A stretch of 64,000 bases of DNA, taken from NCBI RefSeq assembly GCF_035958815.1, contig NZ_CP108383.1, positions 5,208,001-5,272,000 on the forward strand. The letters are read 5' to 3'. The DNA comes from Nocardia sp. NBC_01327. GTDB lineage: Bacteria > Actinomycetota > Actinomycetes > Mycobacteriales > Mycobacteriaceae. The notes beneath the pieces were generated by a model, which made no database searches, had not been told where the DNA came from, and saw only the letters and a list, made by a program, of their open reading frames with translations. A program made the translations under genes and the position numbers. The stretch's first letter is position 1, and every line of letters starts with the position of its first letter. Below are positions 24,307 to 32,408 of this stretch, piece by piece.

Positions 24307-25010
24307 CCGCCACCGCGACGGTGAAGAGGTGCACCGACCCCAAATGCGGTCGCCAGACCCATCGGCCGCTACGGCGAGGGGTGTGCAACGCCTGCTACGG
24401 GCGTCAGCGTCGCCGCCAAACGGCGTACGGCCGTTGGGAGAACGGGCGCTCGGACGTCGCGCCGGTCCGGGCGCACATCATCGCGTTGAAAGCGGCGGGG
24501 GTGAGCTACCGGCGCATCGCCGCTCTGGCTGGTATCCATCGCACGGTCGTGGAGTCTGTGATCCGCGGCAATGGCAAGAACGATCCCCTGAAGTGGGTCC
24601 ACAAGGACACCGCCACAGCGATTCTCGCTGTGGCAGCGGCGACCGGTCTGCGGCGCCCTCCCGGCGACGGTGATGCGGTTACGTCGCTCGGCACGCGTCG
24701 GCGGTTGCAAGCGCTGGTCGCGGCAGGGTGGCCGATGTGGCGCCTGGCCGAGGAATTGGACACCGCACCGACGAATGTGTCTTCCCTGATCCGTCACCGG
24801 CCCATGGTCACCAAGGCCCGGCACCAGCGGGTGGTCGAGTTGTTCGACCAGCTGCACATGACACCGGGGCCGTCGGCGTCTGCGCGCCGGTACGGGCTGG
24901 CGCAGGGATGGGCACTGCCGATGCAGTGGGACGAAGAAGATCTCGACAACCCGCAGGCACTGCCGGTGCGGGGCTCTCGCAGCGCGACAAGGGCGGCGGT
25001 GCCGGCATGA
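24303..25010 (+). CDS. DNA-binding protein with zinc finger and two HTH segments
   Basis: 235 aa. CTDPKCG and CNACYG near residues 10-32 form a possible zinc knuckle. Two helix-turn-helix segments follow (VSYRRIAALAGIHRTVVESV, about 65-85; WPMWRLAEELDTAPTNVSSL, about 145-165). Similar architecture occurs in actinophage HTH proteins upstream of recombination genes. Probably regulates or organises early DNA functions. Confidence 0.6.
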   Translation: MTATATVKRCTDPKCGRQTHRPLRRGVCNACYGRQRRRQTAYGRWENGRSDVAPVRAHIIALKAAGVSYRRIAALAGIHRTVVESVIRGNGKNDPLKWVHKDTATAILAVAAATGLRRPPGDGDAVTSLGTRRRLQALVAAGWPMWRLAEELDTAPTNVSSLIRHRPMVTKARHQRVVELFDQLHMTPGPSASARRYGLAQGWALPMQWDEEDLDNPQALPVRGSRSATRAAVPA

Positions 25011-25363
25011 GGCAGGTGTTCATCGAACCGTGGCGGCGCGTCTGGAAAGACCGGTACACGACGCTGAGTATCGAACGCGACCCGGACGGGGGCGCGTTCG
25101 TCGCAGTCGACGAACCGGGGACCAGCGGGTTCGCGGTCACTCTCGGTGCGCACGCCGCCGCTGAGATCGCCGCGTTCATCACGACCCCTGCCGGTGTTCC
25201 GGATAACGAATGGCGCAGCGGCGGATCGCGGCTGCTCATCATCCACGAACCCCACGGGCGTGTCCGCTTCGTCGTGCACGACATCGAAATATTCGGTGCC
25301 GCAACCATTTTCGACAACGAGATTTCCCGTGAGATCGCCGCATTCATTTCCGGGCAGGAGTGA
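25007..25363 (+). CDS. Hypothetical early protein
   Basis: 118 aa from the ATG at 25007, overlapping the previous stop. Mixed alpha/beta pattern with RRVWKDRYTTLSIERD and VRFVVHDIEIFG. No function recognised; immediately upstream of the exonuclease gene. Confidence 0.5.
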   Translation: MRQVFIEPWRRVWKDRYTTLSIERDPDGGAFVAVDEPGTSGFAVTLGAHAAAEIAAFITTPAGVPDNEWRSGGSRLLIIHEPHGRVRFVVHDIEIFGAATIFDNEISREIAAFISGQE

Positions 25364-25369
25364 ACCATC

Positions 25370-26104
25370 GTGACCGACCAACTCACCACAGGTCCCGTCA
25401 GGCAAGCCATCTGGCGGGAAATGCCTTTGGCTGCTTTCGATCTGGAAACCACCGGCCGTGACCCATTGTCGGCGCGGATCGTGACCGCGTGCGTGATCCG
25501 TATCGACGGGGTCGACAAGTCCACCCGCACCTGGTTGCTCAACCCGGGTGTAGCGATCCCCGCCGAGGCCGCCGCTGTGCACGGGGTGAGCACCGACCGT
25601 GCTCGTGCCGAAGGACAGGACTACGCCGAGGGCTACCGGGAGATCCGCGACGAACTCGAACGCATCTGGGCGGACGGCGCGATCGTGGCCATCTACAACG
25701 CCTCCTACGACCTGACGATCATCGACTGCGAAGGCCGGCGGCTGGGCTACCCGCCCTTGGTCGTCGGGCCGGTCGTGGACCCGTTCGTCCTCGATCGTGA
25801 GGTCGACAAATTCCGGCGCGGCCGCCGCACGCTCGGCGTGACCTGCGAGCACTACGGCATCGAGTTGGGGGAGGCCGCGCACAACGCCGACGCCGACGCG
25901 CTGGCGACCGCCCGGCTGGCATGGAAGCTGCCGCGCCTGTTTCCCCTCATCGCTGACCTGGACGCTGAGCAGTTGATGGCAGCACAAGCGGATTGGCATC
26001 GGGCACGGCAGGTCGATTACGCCGCCTATCTGCGCCGCTCCGGCGAAGACGACTCGCAGGTGTGCGGGGACTGGCCGCTGCGCGCCGCGGCGGTGACCCG
26101 ATGA
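25370..26104 (+). CDS. DnaQ-like DEDDh 3'-5' exonuclease
   Basis: 244 aa, GTG start. The three Exo motifs are clear: Exo I FDLETTG (about residues 24-30), Exo II NASYDLTII (about 110-118) and Exo III HNADADA (about 168-174), giving the DEDDh set with a metal-dependent His. It would trim 3' ends or proofread during phage replication or recombination. Directly upstream of the YqaJ nuclease and RecT; the stop overlaps the next ATG. Confidence 0.85.
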   Translation: MTDQLTTGPVRQAIWREMPLAAFDLETTGRDPLSARIVTACVIRIDGVDKSTRTWLLNPGVAIPAEAAAVHGVSTDRARAEGQDYAEGYREIRDELERIWADGAIVAIYNASYDLTIIDCEGRRLGYPPLVVGPVVDPFVLDREVDKFRRGRRTLGVTCEHYGIELGEAAHNADADALATARLAWKLPRLFPLIADLDAEQLMAAQADWHRARQVDYAAYLRRSGEDDSQVCGDWPLRAAAVTR

Positions 26105-27129
26105 GCATCCTCGACCACTGCGAGGAAGTACTGCCCTACGGCGCCGAACGCTCCGAGTGGTTACGGGTGCGCCGCGAAGGCTTGGGCGGGTCGGACTGCG
26201 CGGCGGTCATGGGGATGCGCGGCCCCTATGCCAGCCCGTACACCGTGTGGGAAGACAAGACCGGTCGCGCACCGGAGGTCGACGAGACCGAAGACATGTT
26301 GTGGGGCAATCTCCTCGAGCCGGTCATCCGCGCCGAGGCGATGCGCCGACTCGGCCTCACGTTCACCCTGCCCGGCACACTGCGCTCGCTCGAACATCCT
26401 TGGCAGCAAACCAATCTCGACGGATTCGCCAGCGACGGCGGGATCATCGAGTGCAAGAACACCGGGCAGTGGATGGCCGCCGATTGGGACGGGCAGATCC
26501 CCGATCCTGCCGAGCTGCAATGCCAGCACAACATGGCCGTCAGTGGCGCCACACACGCGTGGGTGGCCGGCCTGGTCGGTGGCAACCGATTGAAAACCGT
26601 GCGGGTCGAGCGCGACGACGGCCTGATCGCGGACATCATCGCCGAGGAACACCGGCTCTGGCACCGGCATGTCCTCACCGACACCCCGCCGCCGATGGAC
26701 CCCTCCGACGCGACCCGGACCGCGCTGATCCGCCGCTTCGCCCTCGAGGATCGCACGATCGCGCTCGACGATCTGGAGGATGACACCACCCTGCTGCGAG
26801 CGCTGGAGCTGGCGGAGCAGTGGCAGAGCGGCCGCGCACGAGAAGCCGCGGGGAAGTCCGCGAAGGTTCAGGCCGAAGCCGAACTGCGGTTGATCATGGC
26901 CGGCGCGAACCGGGTCACCGTCGCGGGAGAGACCATCGCACGCATCACCGGCGGCGGCTGGGCACCGAAGCAATTCGAGGACGCCGAGCCGGAAACCGCT
27001 GCCCTGTACCGCAAGAAGGTCGACGTCATCGACTCGGCAGGGCTGCGCAAGGACCACCCGGACCTGTGGCGCAAGTACCAATCGCAGGTCTTCAAGGCCA
27101 TGCCCTATATCTCTGACACGGAAGGCTGA
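26101..27129 (+). CDS. YqaJ-family viral recombinase (lambda exonuclease-like)
   Basis: 342 aa from the ATG at 26101. RREGLGGSDCAAVMG is the YqaJ start motif; WGNLLEPVIR, TNLDGF and IIECKN give the E...D...E-x-K core of the PD-(D/E)XK fold, with the second acidic residue in NLDGF and the E-x-K in IIECKN. A 5'-3' exonuclease producing single strands for the RecT protein encoded four bases downstream. The region after about residue 250 is helical and may contact RecT. Confidence 0.85.
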   Translation: MSILDHCEEVLPYGAERSEWLRVRREGLGGSDCAAVMGMRGPYASPYTVWEDKTGRAPEVDETEDMLWGNLLEPVIRAEAMRRLGLTFTLPGTLRSLEHPWQQTNLDGFASDGGIIECKNTGQWMAADWDGQIPDPAELQCQHNMAVSGATHAWVAGLVGGNRLKTVRVERDDGLIADIIAEEHRLWHRHVLTDTPPPMDPSDATRTALIRRFALEDRTIALDDLEDDTTLLRALELAEQWQSGRAREAAGKSAKVQAEAELRLIMAGANRVTVAGETIARITGGGWAPKQFEDAEPETAALYRKKVDVIDSAGLRKDHPDLWRKYQSQVFKAMPYISDTEG

Positions 27130-27132
27130 CTC

Positions 27133-27996
27133 GTGGGACAGAACCTCGGTGATCGTGTCCGGCAGCAGGTCGCGCAGCGCGACACCAACGCACCCGACAC
27201 CACAGAAGACACCCGACCCAAGACCATCTTCCAAGCGATCCAAGCAGTCCAGGGTCAGCTCACTCTCGCCCTGCCGAAACATCTCGATGCCCAGCGCATC
27301 GCGCGTCTCGCACTCACCGCGGTGCGGAAGAACCGCGACCTGGCGATGTGCTCACCGGAGAGTTTCGCCGGCGCGCTACTGACCAGCTCGGCGCTGGGGC
27401 TGGAACCTGATGTGAACGGTGAGTGCTACCTGGTCCCTTTCCGGGACAAGGGCGAGTGGGAATGCCAGCTGATCGTCGGGTACCAGGGGTACTCGAAGCT
27501 GTTCTACCAGTCACCGACCGGCGCGCACCTGGACGCCCACACCGTGTACGAGGGCGACGACTTCGACTACGAGTACGGCACCGCGTCGTTCCTGCGGCAC
27601 AAGCCCACCCGCGGGGACCGCGGTGACGTGATCTTCTACTACGCCACCGCCCGACTCACCACGGGCTCAACACATTTCGTGGTCCTCACCCCCGAGGAAG
27701 TGAAGGAACTGCGCAACGGGCGCGTCGGACCCAAAGGCAAGATCGCCGACCCGCAACGGTGGATGGAAAAGAAGACGTGCATCCGCCAGGTCCTCAAACC
27801 GCTCCCGAAATCGCCGCTCCTCGGGGTCGCTGTCACTGTCGACGAACGGGACGGGCGCGGCCTGTTCCGTGATCGGCTCATCGAGCGCCAGGCCCAAGAC
27901 GACCTCGGTGACGTGATCGATGTCCCCGCCTCCGATATCGACACCGGCCACGCTGACGTACCTTCCGCGCCCGAGCCGGGCGGAGAACCAGCATGA
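27133..27996 (+). CDS. recT: RecT-family single-strand annealing protein
   Basis: 287 aa, GTG start. Motifs typical of RecT: LPKHLDAQRIARLALTAVRKN, SFAGALLTSSALGLEPD, ECYLVPF, LIVGYQGYSKLFYQS and WMEKKTCIRQVLK. It coats single-stranded DNA and anneals homologous strands. With the YqaJ nuclease it forms a RecE/T-type system. Acidic, Pro-rich C-terminus (about 255-287) resembles single-strand-binding tails. Confidence 0.88.
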   Translation: MGQNLGDRVRQQVAQRDTNAPDTTEDTRPKTIFQAIQAVQGQLTLALPKHLDAQRIARLALTAVRKNRDLAMCSPESFAGALLTSSALGLEPDVNGECYLVPFRDKGEWECQLIVGYQGYSKLFYQSPTGAHLDAHTVYEGDDFDYEYGTASFLRHKPTRGDRGDVIFYYATARLTTGSTHFVVLTPEEVKELRNGRVGPKGKIADPQRWMEKKTCIRQVLKPLPKSPLLGVAVTVDERDGRGLFRDRLIERQAQDDLGDVIDVPASDIDTGHADVPSAPEPGGEPA

Positions 27997-28568
27997 GCGA
28001 CTGGTGGCATGAGTCCGCGTGCCGTGGACACAAGAGCCCAGAGTTGTGGTGCCGCAATACCGTCGACCCGGCCGCGGCTGTTGCGCGCAGAATCTGCTTC
28101 CAGGACTGCCCGGTGCGGCTCGAGTGCGGCGCATGGGGATTACAAAGTGGCGAACACGAGCTGGTGGCCGGTGGTTACCGTCTGTGGCACAGCGGCGATG
28201 CGCGGCGCTTGCGGGCCGAACACCCGGACGTCACTCCAGGGGCGAGAGTCGCTGCGGGTGGCGGAAATCAGGCGAAGGATTTCACCTGCAGCGACTGCGG
28301 CACCGTGTTTACCGCCACTCGGACAACCCTTGAGTTCCCGTTGTGCCAGCCGTGCCGTAAGGGCCTCGTACCAGCCCAGGAGGTCCGTCAACACATCCAA
28401 ATGTTGCTGGACTCGGGGCTGAGGATGTTCCGGATCGATGAACTCGCCCGGGTCATTCCCGGCACGACCTCCGCGTTCATGCGCCCGAAATCGGCGCGGA
28501 AGTGGACGAAAGCTGAGACAGCGGAACGCATCCGCGCGGTCGGGCTGCCGGAGGCGATGTCGGCATGA
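27993..28568 (+). CDS. WhiB-like protein with an added zinc ribbon
   Basis: 191 aa. Four Cys fit the WhiB cluster (C10, C35, C39, C45) with CPVRLEC, but C35-x3-C39 has one residue more than the usual C-x2-C. The Gly-Trp turn motif is degenerate (GGYRLW). Residues about 96-125 add a second metal site (CSDCG...CQPC), and the C-terminus has a helical repeat region. WhiB-like proteins bind Fe-S clusters and act with the sigma factor. Probably a phage early regulator. Confidence 0.7.
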   Translation: MSDWWHESACRGHKSPELWCRNTVDPAAAVARRICFQDCPVRLECGAWGLQSGEHELVAGGYRLWHSGDARRLRAEHPDVTPGARVAAGGGNQAKDFTCSDCGTVFTATRTTLEFPLCQPCRKGLVPAQEVRQHIQMLLDSGLRMFRIDELARVIPGTTSAFMRPKSARKWTKAETAERIRAVGLPEAMSA

Positions 28569-29011
28569 GTGTTCAACCGACCCTCAAGAACTTCGCGGTC
28601 GATGCGCTGCGACGGCTGTCGACGCGCCTGCCAGGTCAGCGGGAGGTCACCTGCGACGGATTCCCTGCCCGGGTGGAAGAGATCGTGGCCAGACGATCGG
28701 GCGGGATCTGTGAGATCGATTCCTGCGGTTCCGCGCAGGTGATCCACCTGCGGCGATCCTGGGGGAGCGATGATACGTCGCTGGCCTGGGTGAACCGCGC
28801 CGCGAACGCGCTGCATCTTTCCGCCGACTGCCGTTCGAAAGTTGAAGGGCAACTGCCCGATTCCTCACGCCATGCGTCCAAGGTGCAGGGCTGGCTCGTG
28901 TCGCAGAACGGTTCCCGGACCGCGGCAGATGTGCGTGTGCTGTACCGCGGCCGGTGGGCTCTGCTCACCGACGATGGCCGGGTACACCCTGCCGAGGACG
29001 GTGCGGCATGA
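28565..29011 (+). CDS. Degenerate HNH-like protein
   Basis: 148 aa. CEIDSCG, VIHLRRSWG and ALHLSADCRSKVEG follow the order of an HNH zinc-finger domain as in actinophage HNH proteins. However the second His of HHRR is Leu and the expected Cys-His pair reads ADCRS, so catalysis is doubtful. It may bind DNA without cutting. Confidence 0.55.
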   Translation: MSVQPTLKNFAVDALRRLSTRLPGQREVTCDGFPARVEEIVARRSGGICEIDSCGSAQVIHLRRSWGSDDTSLAWVNRAANALHLSADCRSKVEGQLPDSSRHASKVQGWLVSQNGSRTAADVRVLYRGRWALLTDDGRVHPAEDGAA

Positions 29012-29181
29012 GCCAACGCCTTTACCGCGCACGAGTGCCGATGGTACCGACCGAGCCTCATCGGAGCCCGATGGCATCGGGGTGGGATCTGCGACCCATC
29101 CGGATCCCAACGGTGTCCGATTCCGGTAGCTCTGCGGGGCAAACCGGCGCTGTCGGCGGGCAGGTGACCCATGGCGCGTGA
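29008..29181 (+). CDS. Small Pro/Ser-rich hypothetical protein
   Basis: 57 aa, ATGA overlap with the preceding gene and an 11-base overlap with the next. Basic at the start, then disordered. No motif. Confidence 0.4.
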   Translation: MSQRLYRARVPMVPTEPHRSPMASGWDLRPIRIPTVSDSGSSAGQTGAVGGQVTHGA

Positions 29182-29686
29182 TGTGACCCGAATACTGCGA
29201 AAGCTGCGTGGCAATCCGCGCTTTCGTGTTCTTCCACGCACCGCGCAGGCCCTGCTCACGGACCTGATCCTGCAGCCCACACTGTCGTCGGCGGGTGTGC
29301 TGCCGTTGATGGTCGACAAGTGGGCCACCGCGTGCGACGAACTCACTCCCGACGGTGTTCGTGCCGACCTGCGGGTGCTGCTCTCGGCGCGGTTCGTGGT
29401 GATCGATTTCGACACATTCGAGGCGATGATCTGCGGATACGTCCGAGATTCCGGTGTCACCGCGCATCGCAATCATGCGACGACCGCAGCCCGCGCCGCT
29501 GAGACCGTGGACAGTCCGATGCTTCGCCAAGCTCTCGCGATCGAGCTGTATGAGCTCGATCGCCCGGACATGGCGGAGGTGATCGAAGCCCTTGCGCCGC
29601 TGACTGATCCCGATCCGTCCGCGATGGAAACAGGGTCGGAAGCCGATGGCATCGGGATGGCAACCGGGTCGGAGGTAGATGGCTGA
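29171..29686 (+). CDS. DnaD-like/replisome-organiser-type protein
   Basis: 171 aa. N-terminal half resembles the winged-helix part of phage replication proteins (TRILRKLRGNPRFRVLPRTAQ, LRVLLSARFVVIDFD). Acidic repeated end (MATGSEVDG, METGSEADG). Position just before the tandem winged-helix protein and the iteron region supports a role in origin opening or helicase loading. Family assignment tentative. Confidence 0.55.
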   Translation: MARDVTRILRKLRGNPRFRVLPRTAQALLTDLILQPTLSSAGVLPLMVDKWATACDELTPDGVRADLRVLLSARFVVIDFDTFEAMICGYVRDSGVTAHRNHATTAARAAETVDSPMLRQALAIELYELDRPDMAEVIEALAPLTDPDPSAMETGSEADGIGMATGSEVDG

Positions 29687-29746
29687 TGGAAACGATCGCG
29701 GGGGATGTGCGGGGCCGGCATTCAAGGGCAGTAGAAGGCGGGTGCG

Positions 29747-30502
29747 ATGGTCTCGATCGAGTACACGGTCGGCGACGTCGCGAGCGTCGTCCCGGTGTCC
29801 CGGTACGAGTGGGAACGCATGATCCGCGGCATCGCCATTCCGAGCCGGGTCAAATACCTGGCGTTGACGATGGCCACGTACGCCGACCCCGACGGGGCGC
29901 GCATCTTCCCCGGACAGAAGCGCCTCGCGCTGGTGATGTGTGTGGGGGAGCGGACGGTCAAGCGGGTGTTGCCGGAGTTGCAGGCGCTCGGGTTGGTGGC
30001 CCGCGTCAAACAGGGCAACCGCTATGCGGCCGAGGTCAACTCCTACCGGCTCACGGCGCCACCGGATCTGTCGCAGTGGCGGACGGTCGCCGACGACGTG
30101 CTGGCGCGGCCGCTGCTGGAATGGCGCTCGGGGTACATGACCTACCCGGACGGGCAAACCCGGTGGCCGGCCGACCGGCACGAATGGATCGGGATGATCC
30201 GGCGCGTCCAAATCCCCAGCCAGGTCAAGTTTCTGGCGTTGATGATGGCCACCTACGCCAACTCCGACGGGACCCGCATCTTCCCCGGTTCCAAGCAGCT
30301 GGCGTTGGTGATGCGGGTCGGGGTGAAGATCATCGACCGGGATCTGCCACAGCTTCGGGAGTTGGGTTTCGTCGAGCTGGTCAAACAGGGCAATCGGCGT
30401 GGCGGGGAGTCGCACGAGTACCGGCTGTCCTATCCGCCGGATTTGCCTCGGCGGCCGATGCTCGATCCGGACGAATCCAAGGTGTGCGACGGCGCGGTTT
30501 AG
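29747..30502 (+). CDS. Replication-initiator-like protein with two tandem winged helices
   Basis: 251 aa. Two copies of one winged-helix unit: residues about 20-104 (IPSRVKYLALTMATYAD, RIFPGQKRLALVM) and about 143-230 (IPSQVKFLALMMATYAN, RIFPGSKQLALVM). By hand count about 45 of 70 aligned residues match, indicating a recent duplication. The two-winged-helix layout is that of iteron-binding initiators such as RepA/RepE. Its stop is followed within two bases by the iteron cluster. Probably binds the iterons and starts phage or plasmid-type replication. Confidence 0.72.
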   Translation: MVSIEYTVGDVASVVPVSRYEWERMIRGIAIPSRVKYLALTMATYADPDGARIFPGQKRLALVMCVGERTVKRVLPELQALGLVARVKQGNRYAAEVNSYRLTAPPDLSQWRTVADDVLARPLLEWRSGYMTYPDGQTRWPADRHEWIGMIRRVQIPSQVKFLALMMATYANSDGTRIFPGSKQLALVMRVGVKIIDRDLPQLRELGFVELVKQGNRRGGESHEYRLSYPPDLPRRPMLDPDESKVCDGAV

Positions 30503-30799
30503 GGGTCGTATTTGGCACCTGGAGTTATCCACAGGCTGCCGGTTCAAGGGTCGTATTTGGCACCCAGACTTGTGAAACGCGGGTGGGTGTAAGGGTCGGA
30601 TTTGGCACCCAGACTTGTGAAACGCCGATAAGTCTAGGTGCCAAATTCGACGAGTCTAAGTGCCAAATACAACCGTTAATACAAAGTCTGAGTGCCAAAT
30701 ACGACCCTCCACCAATAAAGAACCCCCCCACTACCAACACCTGCGGCGTCCCCGGCTTGAAAACGGACATCACTACGCGCCCCGGCGCCCTGTGGATAA
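30503..30799. other. Iteron-type replication origin (candidate)
   Basis: Six 16-bp copies of ATTTGGCACYYAGACT: direct at 30510, 30555 and 30600 (exactly 45 bp apart; the first has a degenerate end) and inverted at 30631, 30653 and 30685 (22 and 32 bp apart). The second and third direct copies lie in 33-bp units differing at one base (30548-30580, 30593-30625). Perfect DnaA boxes TTATCCACA are at 30525-30533 and, inverted, at 30791-30799. No gene occupies 30503-30868. Confidence 0.72.
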
Positions 30800-30868
30800 A
30801 CCCGAAATCTGTCTGGTCGAAATCAGCTGCCGACGACGAGTCACACACCACCCAGGAGAACCAGATCC

Positions 30869-31144
30869 ATGCCTGACCGGACCACCTCCCCCTTCACTGA
30901 TGACCAACTCCGTGCGATCGCCAAGTCCGGGTGGACGCCCACGACCCAACGGCTCGCCGCCGAGCTGCTCGCACACCGCAACGCCCTCGCTGCGATCAAG
31001 GCCGCGGACCCCGACCTCTTCGACGACTCCGAGGAGCGCGGCGGGGCGTACGAGACCTATGGCAGCGCGGGGGACGGCCTCCGGTGGGCGTACGTCGCCG
31101 CAGTCGCACCCCTCACCGCCCAGGAGAACGAGATCCATGTCTGA
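30869..31144 (+). CDS. Hypothetical protein, first of the small-gene array
   Basis: 91 aa, preceded by CCCAGGAGAACCAGATCC, a junction sequence repeated before other genes in the array. Helical, with AIAKSGWTPTTQRLAAELLAHR. No family recognised. Confidence 0.55.
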   Translation: MPDRTTSPFTDDQLRAIAKSGWTPTTQRLAAELLAHRNALAAIKAADPDLFDDSEERGGAYETYGSAGDGLRWAYVAAVAPLTAQENEIHV

Positions 31145-31514
31145 CCCCCGAGAGCAACTCACCGCGATCATTCGCGAGCACCGGGACGAGGCCCCGGAAG
31201 CCATCCTCGCCGTGGGCTGGCAGCCTCCCGCCCGGCGAATCGAGACCTACAGCCGGCGCCCCATCGTGGTCGAGGCGATGCAGTTGACCGGCGACACGAC
31301 CATGGCCCTGATCGATTGGCTTCCGACAGGTCGGTACCTGATCGACGACCAGGCCGGGATGCCCGCACTGTGGGTCAAGAGCCTGGACGGCGGCAGGCAC
31401 CGTGTCTATCTCGGGTGGTGGGTCGTCCAGGAGCACAACGACTTGCGCGCGTACTCGCCCAGCGCCTTCGAAACCGCCTTCGAACCAGCGGCGCCGCCCG
31501 GAGCCCATGCCTGA
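31137..31514 (+). CDS. Hypothetical array protein
   Basis: 125 aa from the ATG at 31137. Contains GWQPPARRIE and a C-terminal part with aromatic strands (WVKSLDGGRHRVYLGWWVV), similar in plan to the GWRPPAR/VTVLWQPE proteins of this array. Overlaps the previous gene by eight bases. Confidence 0.55.
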   Translation: MSDPREQLTAIIREHRDEAPEAILAVGWQPPARRIETYSRRPIVVEAMQLTGDTTMALIDWLPTGRYLIDDQAGMPALWVKSLDGGRHRVYLGWWVVQEHNDLRAYSPSAFETAFEPAAPPGAHA

Positions 31515-31623
31515 CCAAGATCTGTCCCCGAACAGGGATACCTACCTGCTCGGGGAAATCCAGCACCGACCGAGCCTGAACCCATTCCACGTGCAGCCCA
31601 AAACAATTCGATTCGGAAGTCAT

Positions 31624-31821
31624 ATGCGCATCCTCGCGACAGCATTCTTCATTCTCGTAGCCACCCTCACCAGCAGCGCGGCCACCGCAGCGGCAGACCC
31701 GGGGCCGGCGCAGTGCCAGGAAGGGTTCTGCGACCCCCCCACCGTCAACCTCCTGCCCTCCGGTAGCGCACAACTCCCGACCCCCAGGATCGAAACCATC
31801 CCCGGAGTCGAACATGCCTGA
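31624..31821 (+). CDS. Small secreted protein
   Basis: 65 aa. ATG at 31624 gives a clear signal peptide (ILATAFFILVATLTSSAATAAA) followed by a short mature part with two Cys (AQCQEGFCDPP). An in-frame ATG at 31507 would hide the signal. The only predicted exported protein in the array; role unknown. Confidence 0.5.
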   Translation: MRILATAFFILVATLTSSAATAAADPGPAQCQEGFCDPPTVNLLPSGSAQLPTPRIETIPGVEHA

Positions 31822-32191
31822 GCAGGACAACACCCACACCCCGCTCGAAGCCGCGCTCATCGCTGCCTGCGCTGCGGCCCTCGCCCACGGTGTCGATGCC
31901 AGCATCACCCCGGCCGACTTCGGCATCCAGCGCAGCGCCGCCGGATTGACGACCGCCACCTACGTCGACTCGAGCCACGCGGTAACCGTGGTGGTCAACA
32001 GCCATGGCCAGACCACTTTCGGTATCGCCGATCTGGATTGGATGCACTGGCCTGACCTCGATGTCGATGATGACGAGGGCTGCACCGTCTGCCATCCGGA
32101 CCGCTCCGAGGCCACGCACTTCCGCGGTGTGCCGGTCGAAAACTTCTACCTGCCCGGAGACGCACCCGCACCGGAGGCGGCTCATGTCTGA
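31814..32191 (+). CDS. Array paralogue, family A copy 1
   Basis: 125 aa. Shares TPLEAA, GLTTATYVD, and YLPGDAP with the protein at 37867-38214. One possible metal site (CTVCH). Overlaps both neighbours. Function unknown. Confidence 0.55.
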   Translation: MPEQDNTHTPLEAALIAACAAALAHGVDASITPADFGIQRSAAGLTTATYVDSSHAVTVVVNSHGQTTFGIADLDWMHWPDLDVDDDEGCTVCHPDRSEATHFRGVPVENFYLPGDAPAPEAAHV

Positions 32192-32408
32192 CCACTCCGC
32201 CCGCACCGCAGACGGCGCGCGCGACACTGTCGCCCTCCTGGAAGCGCTCGTGCGCAACGACGCTGTCGGCGCGCAGTCGATAGTCGACCACTGCGACCCG
32301 ATGCCTACGGTCTTCTGCCTCGCGTCCGCCTGGGTGGCGCTGGTCGAGCATCAGGGCCTGGACGCGGGCGAGCTGATCGAGACCATGCGGCGGTCCATCC
32401 ATGCTTGA
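32184..32408 (+). CDS. Small helical array protein
   Basis: 74 aa from the ATG at 32184, overlapping its neighbours by eight bases each. Helical throughout (DTVALLEALVRNDAVGAQSIV). No family recognised. Confidence 0.5.
   Translation: MSDHSARTADGARDTVALLEALVRNDAVGAQSIVDHCDPMPTVFCLASAWVALVEHQGLDAGELIETMRRSIHA

Noticed and set aside
29068..29660. Repeated GATGGCATCGGG strings at 29068 and 29640 as further iterons
   Set aside because: Only two imperfect copies inside coding sequence; more likely recurrent acidic-Gly codons.
30503..30720. CRISPR-like repeats
   Set aside because: Copies are in two orientations with unequal short spacing and no unique spacers; they match iterons next to an initiator.
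29686..30876. 396-codon + frame overlapping the initiator gene
   Set aside because: Arg/Gly-rich shadow reading; the 251-aa frame has two clear winged helices.
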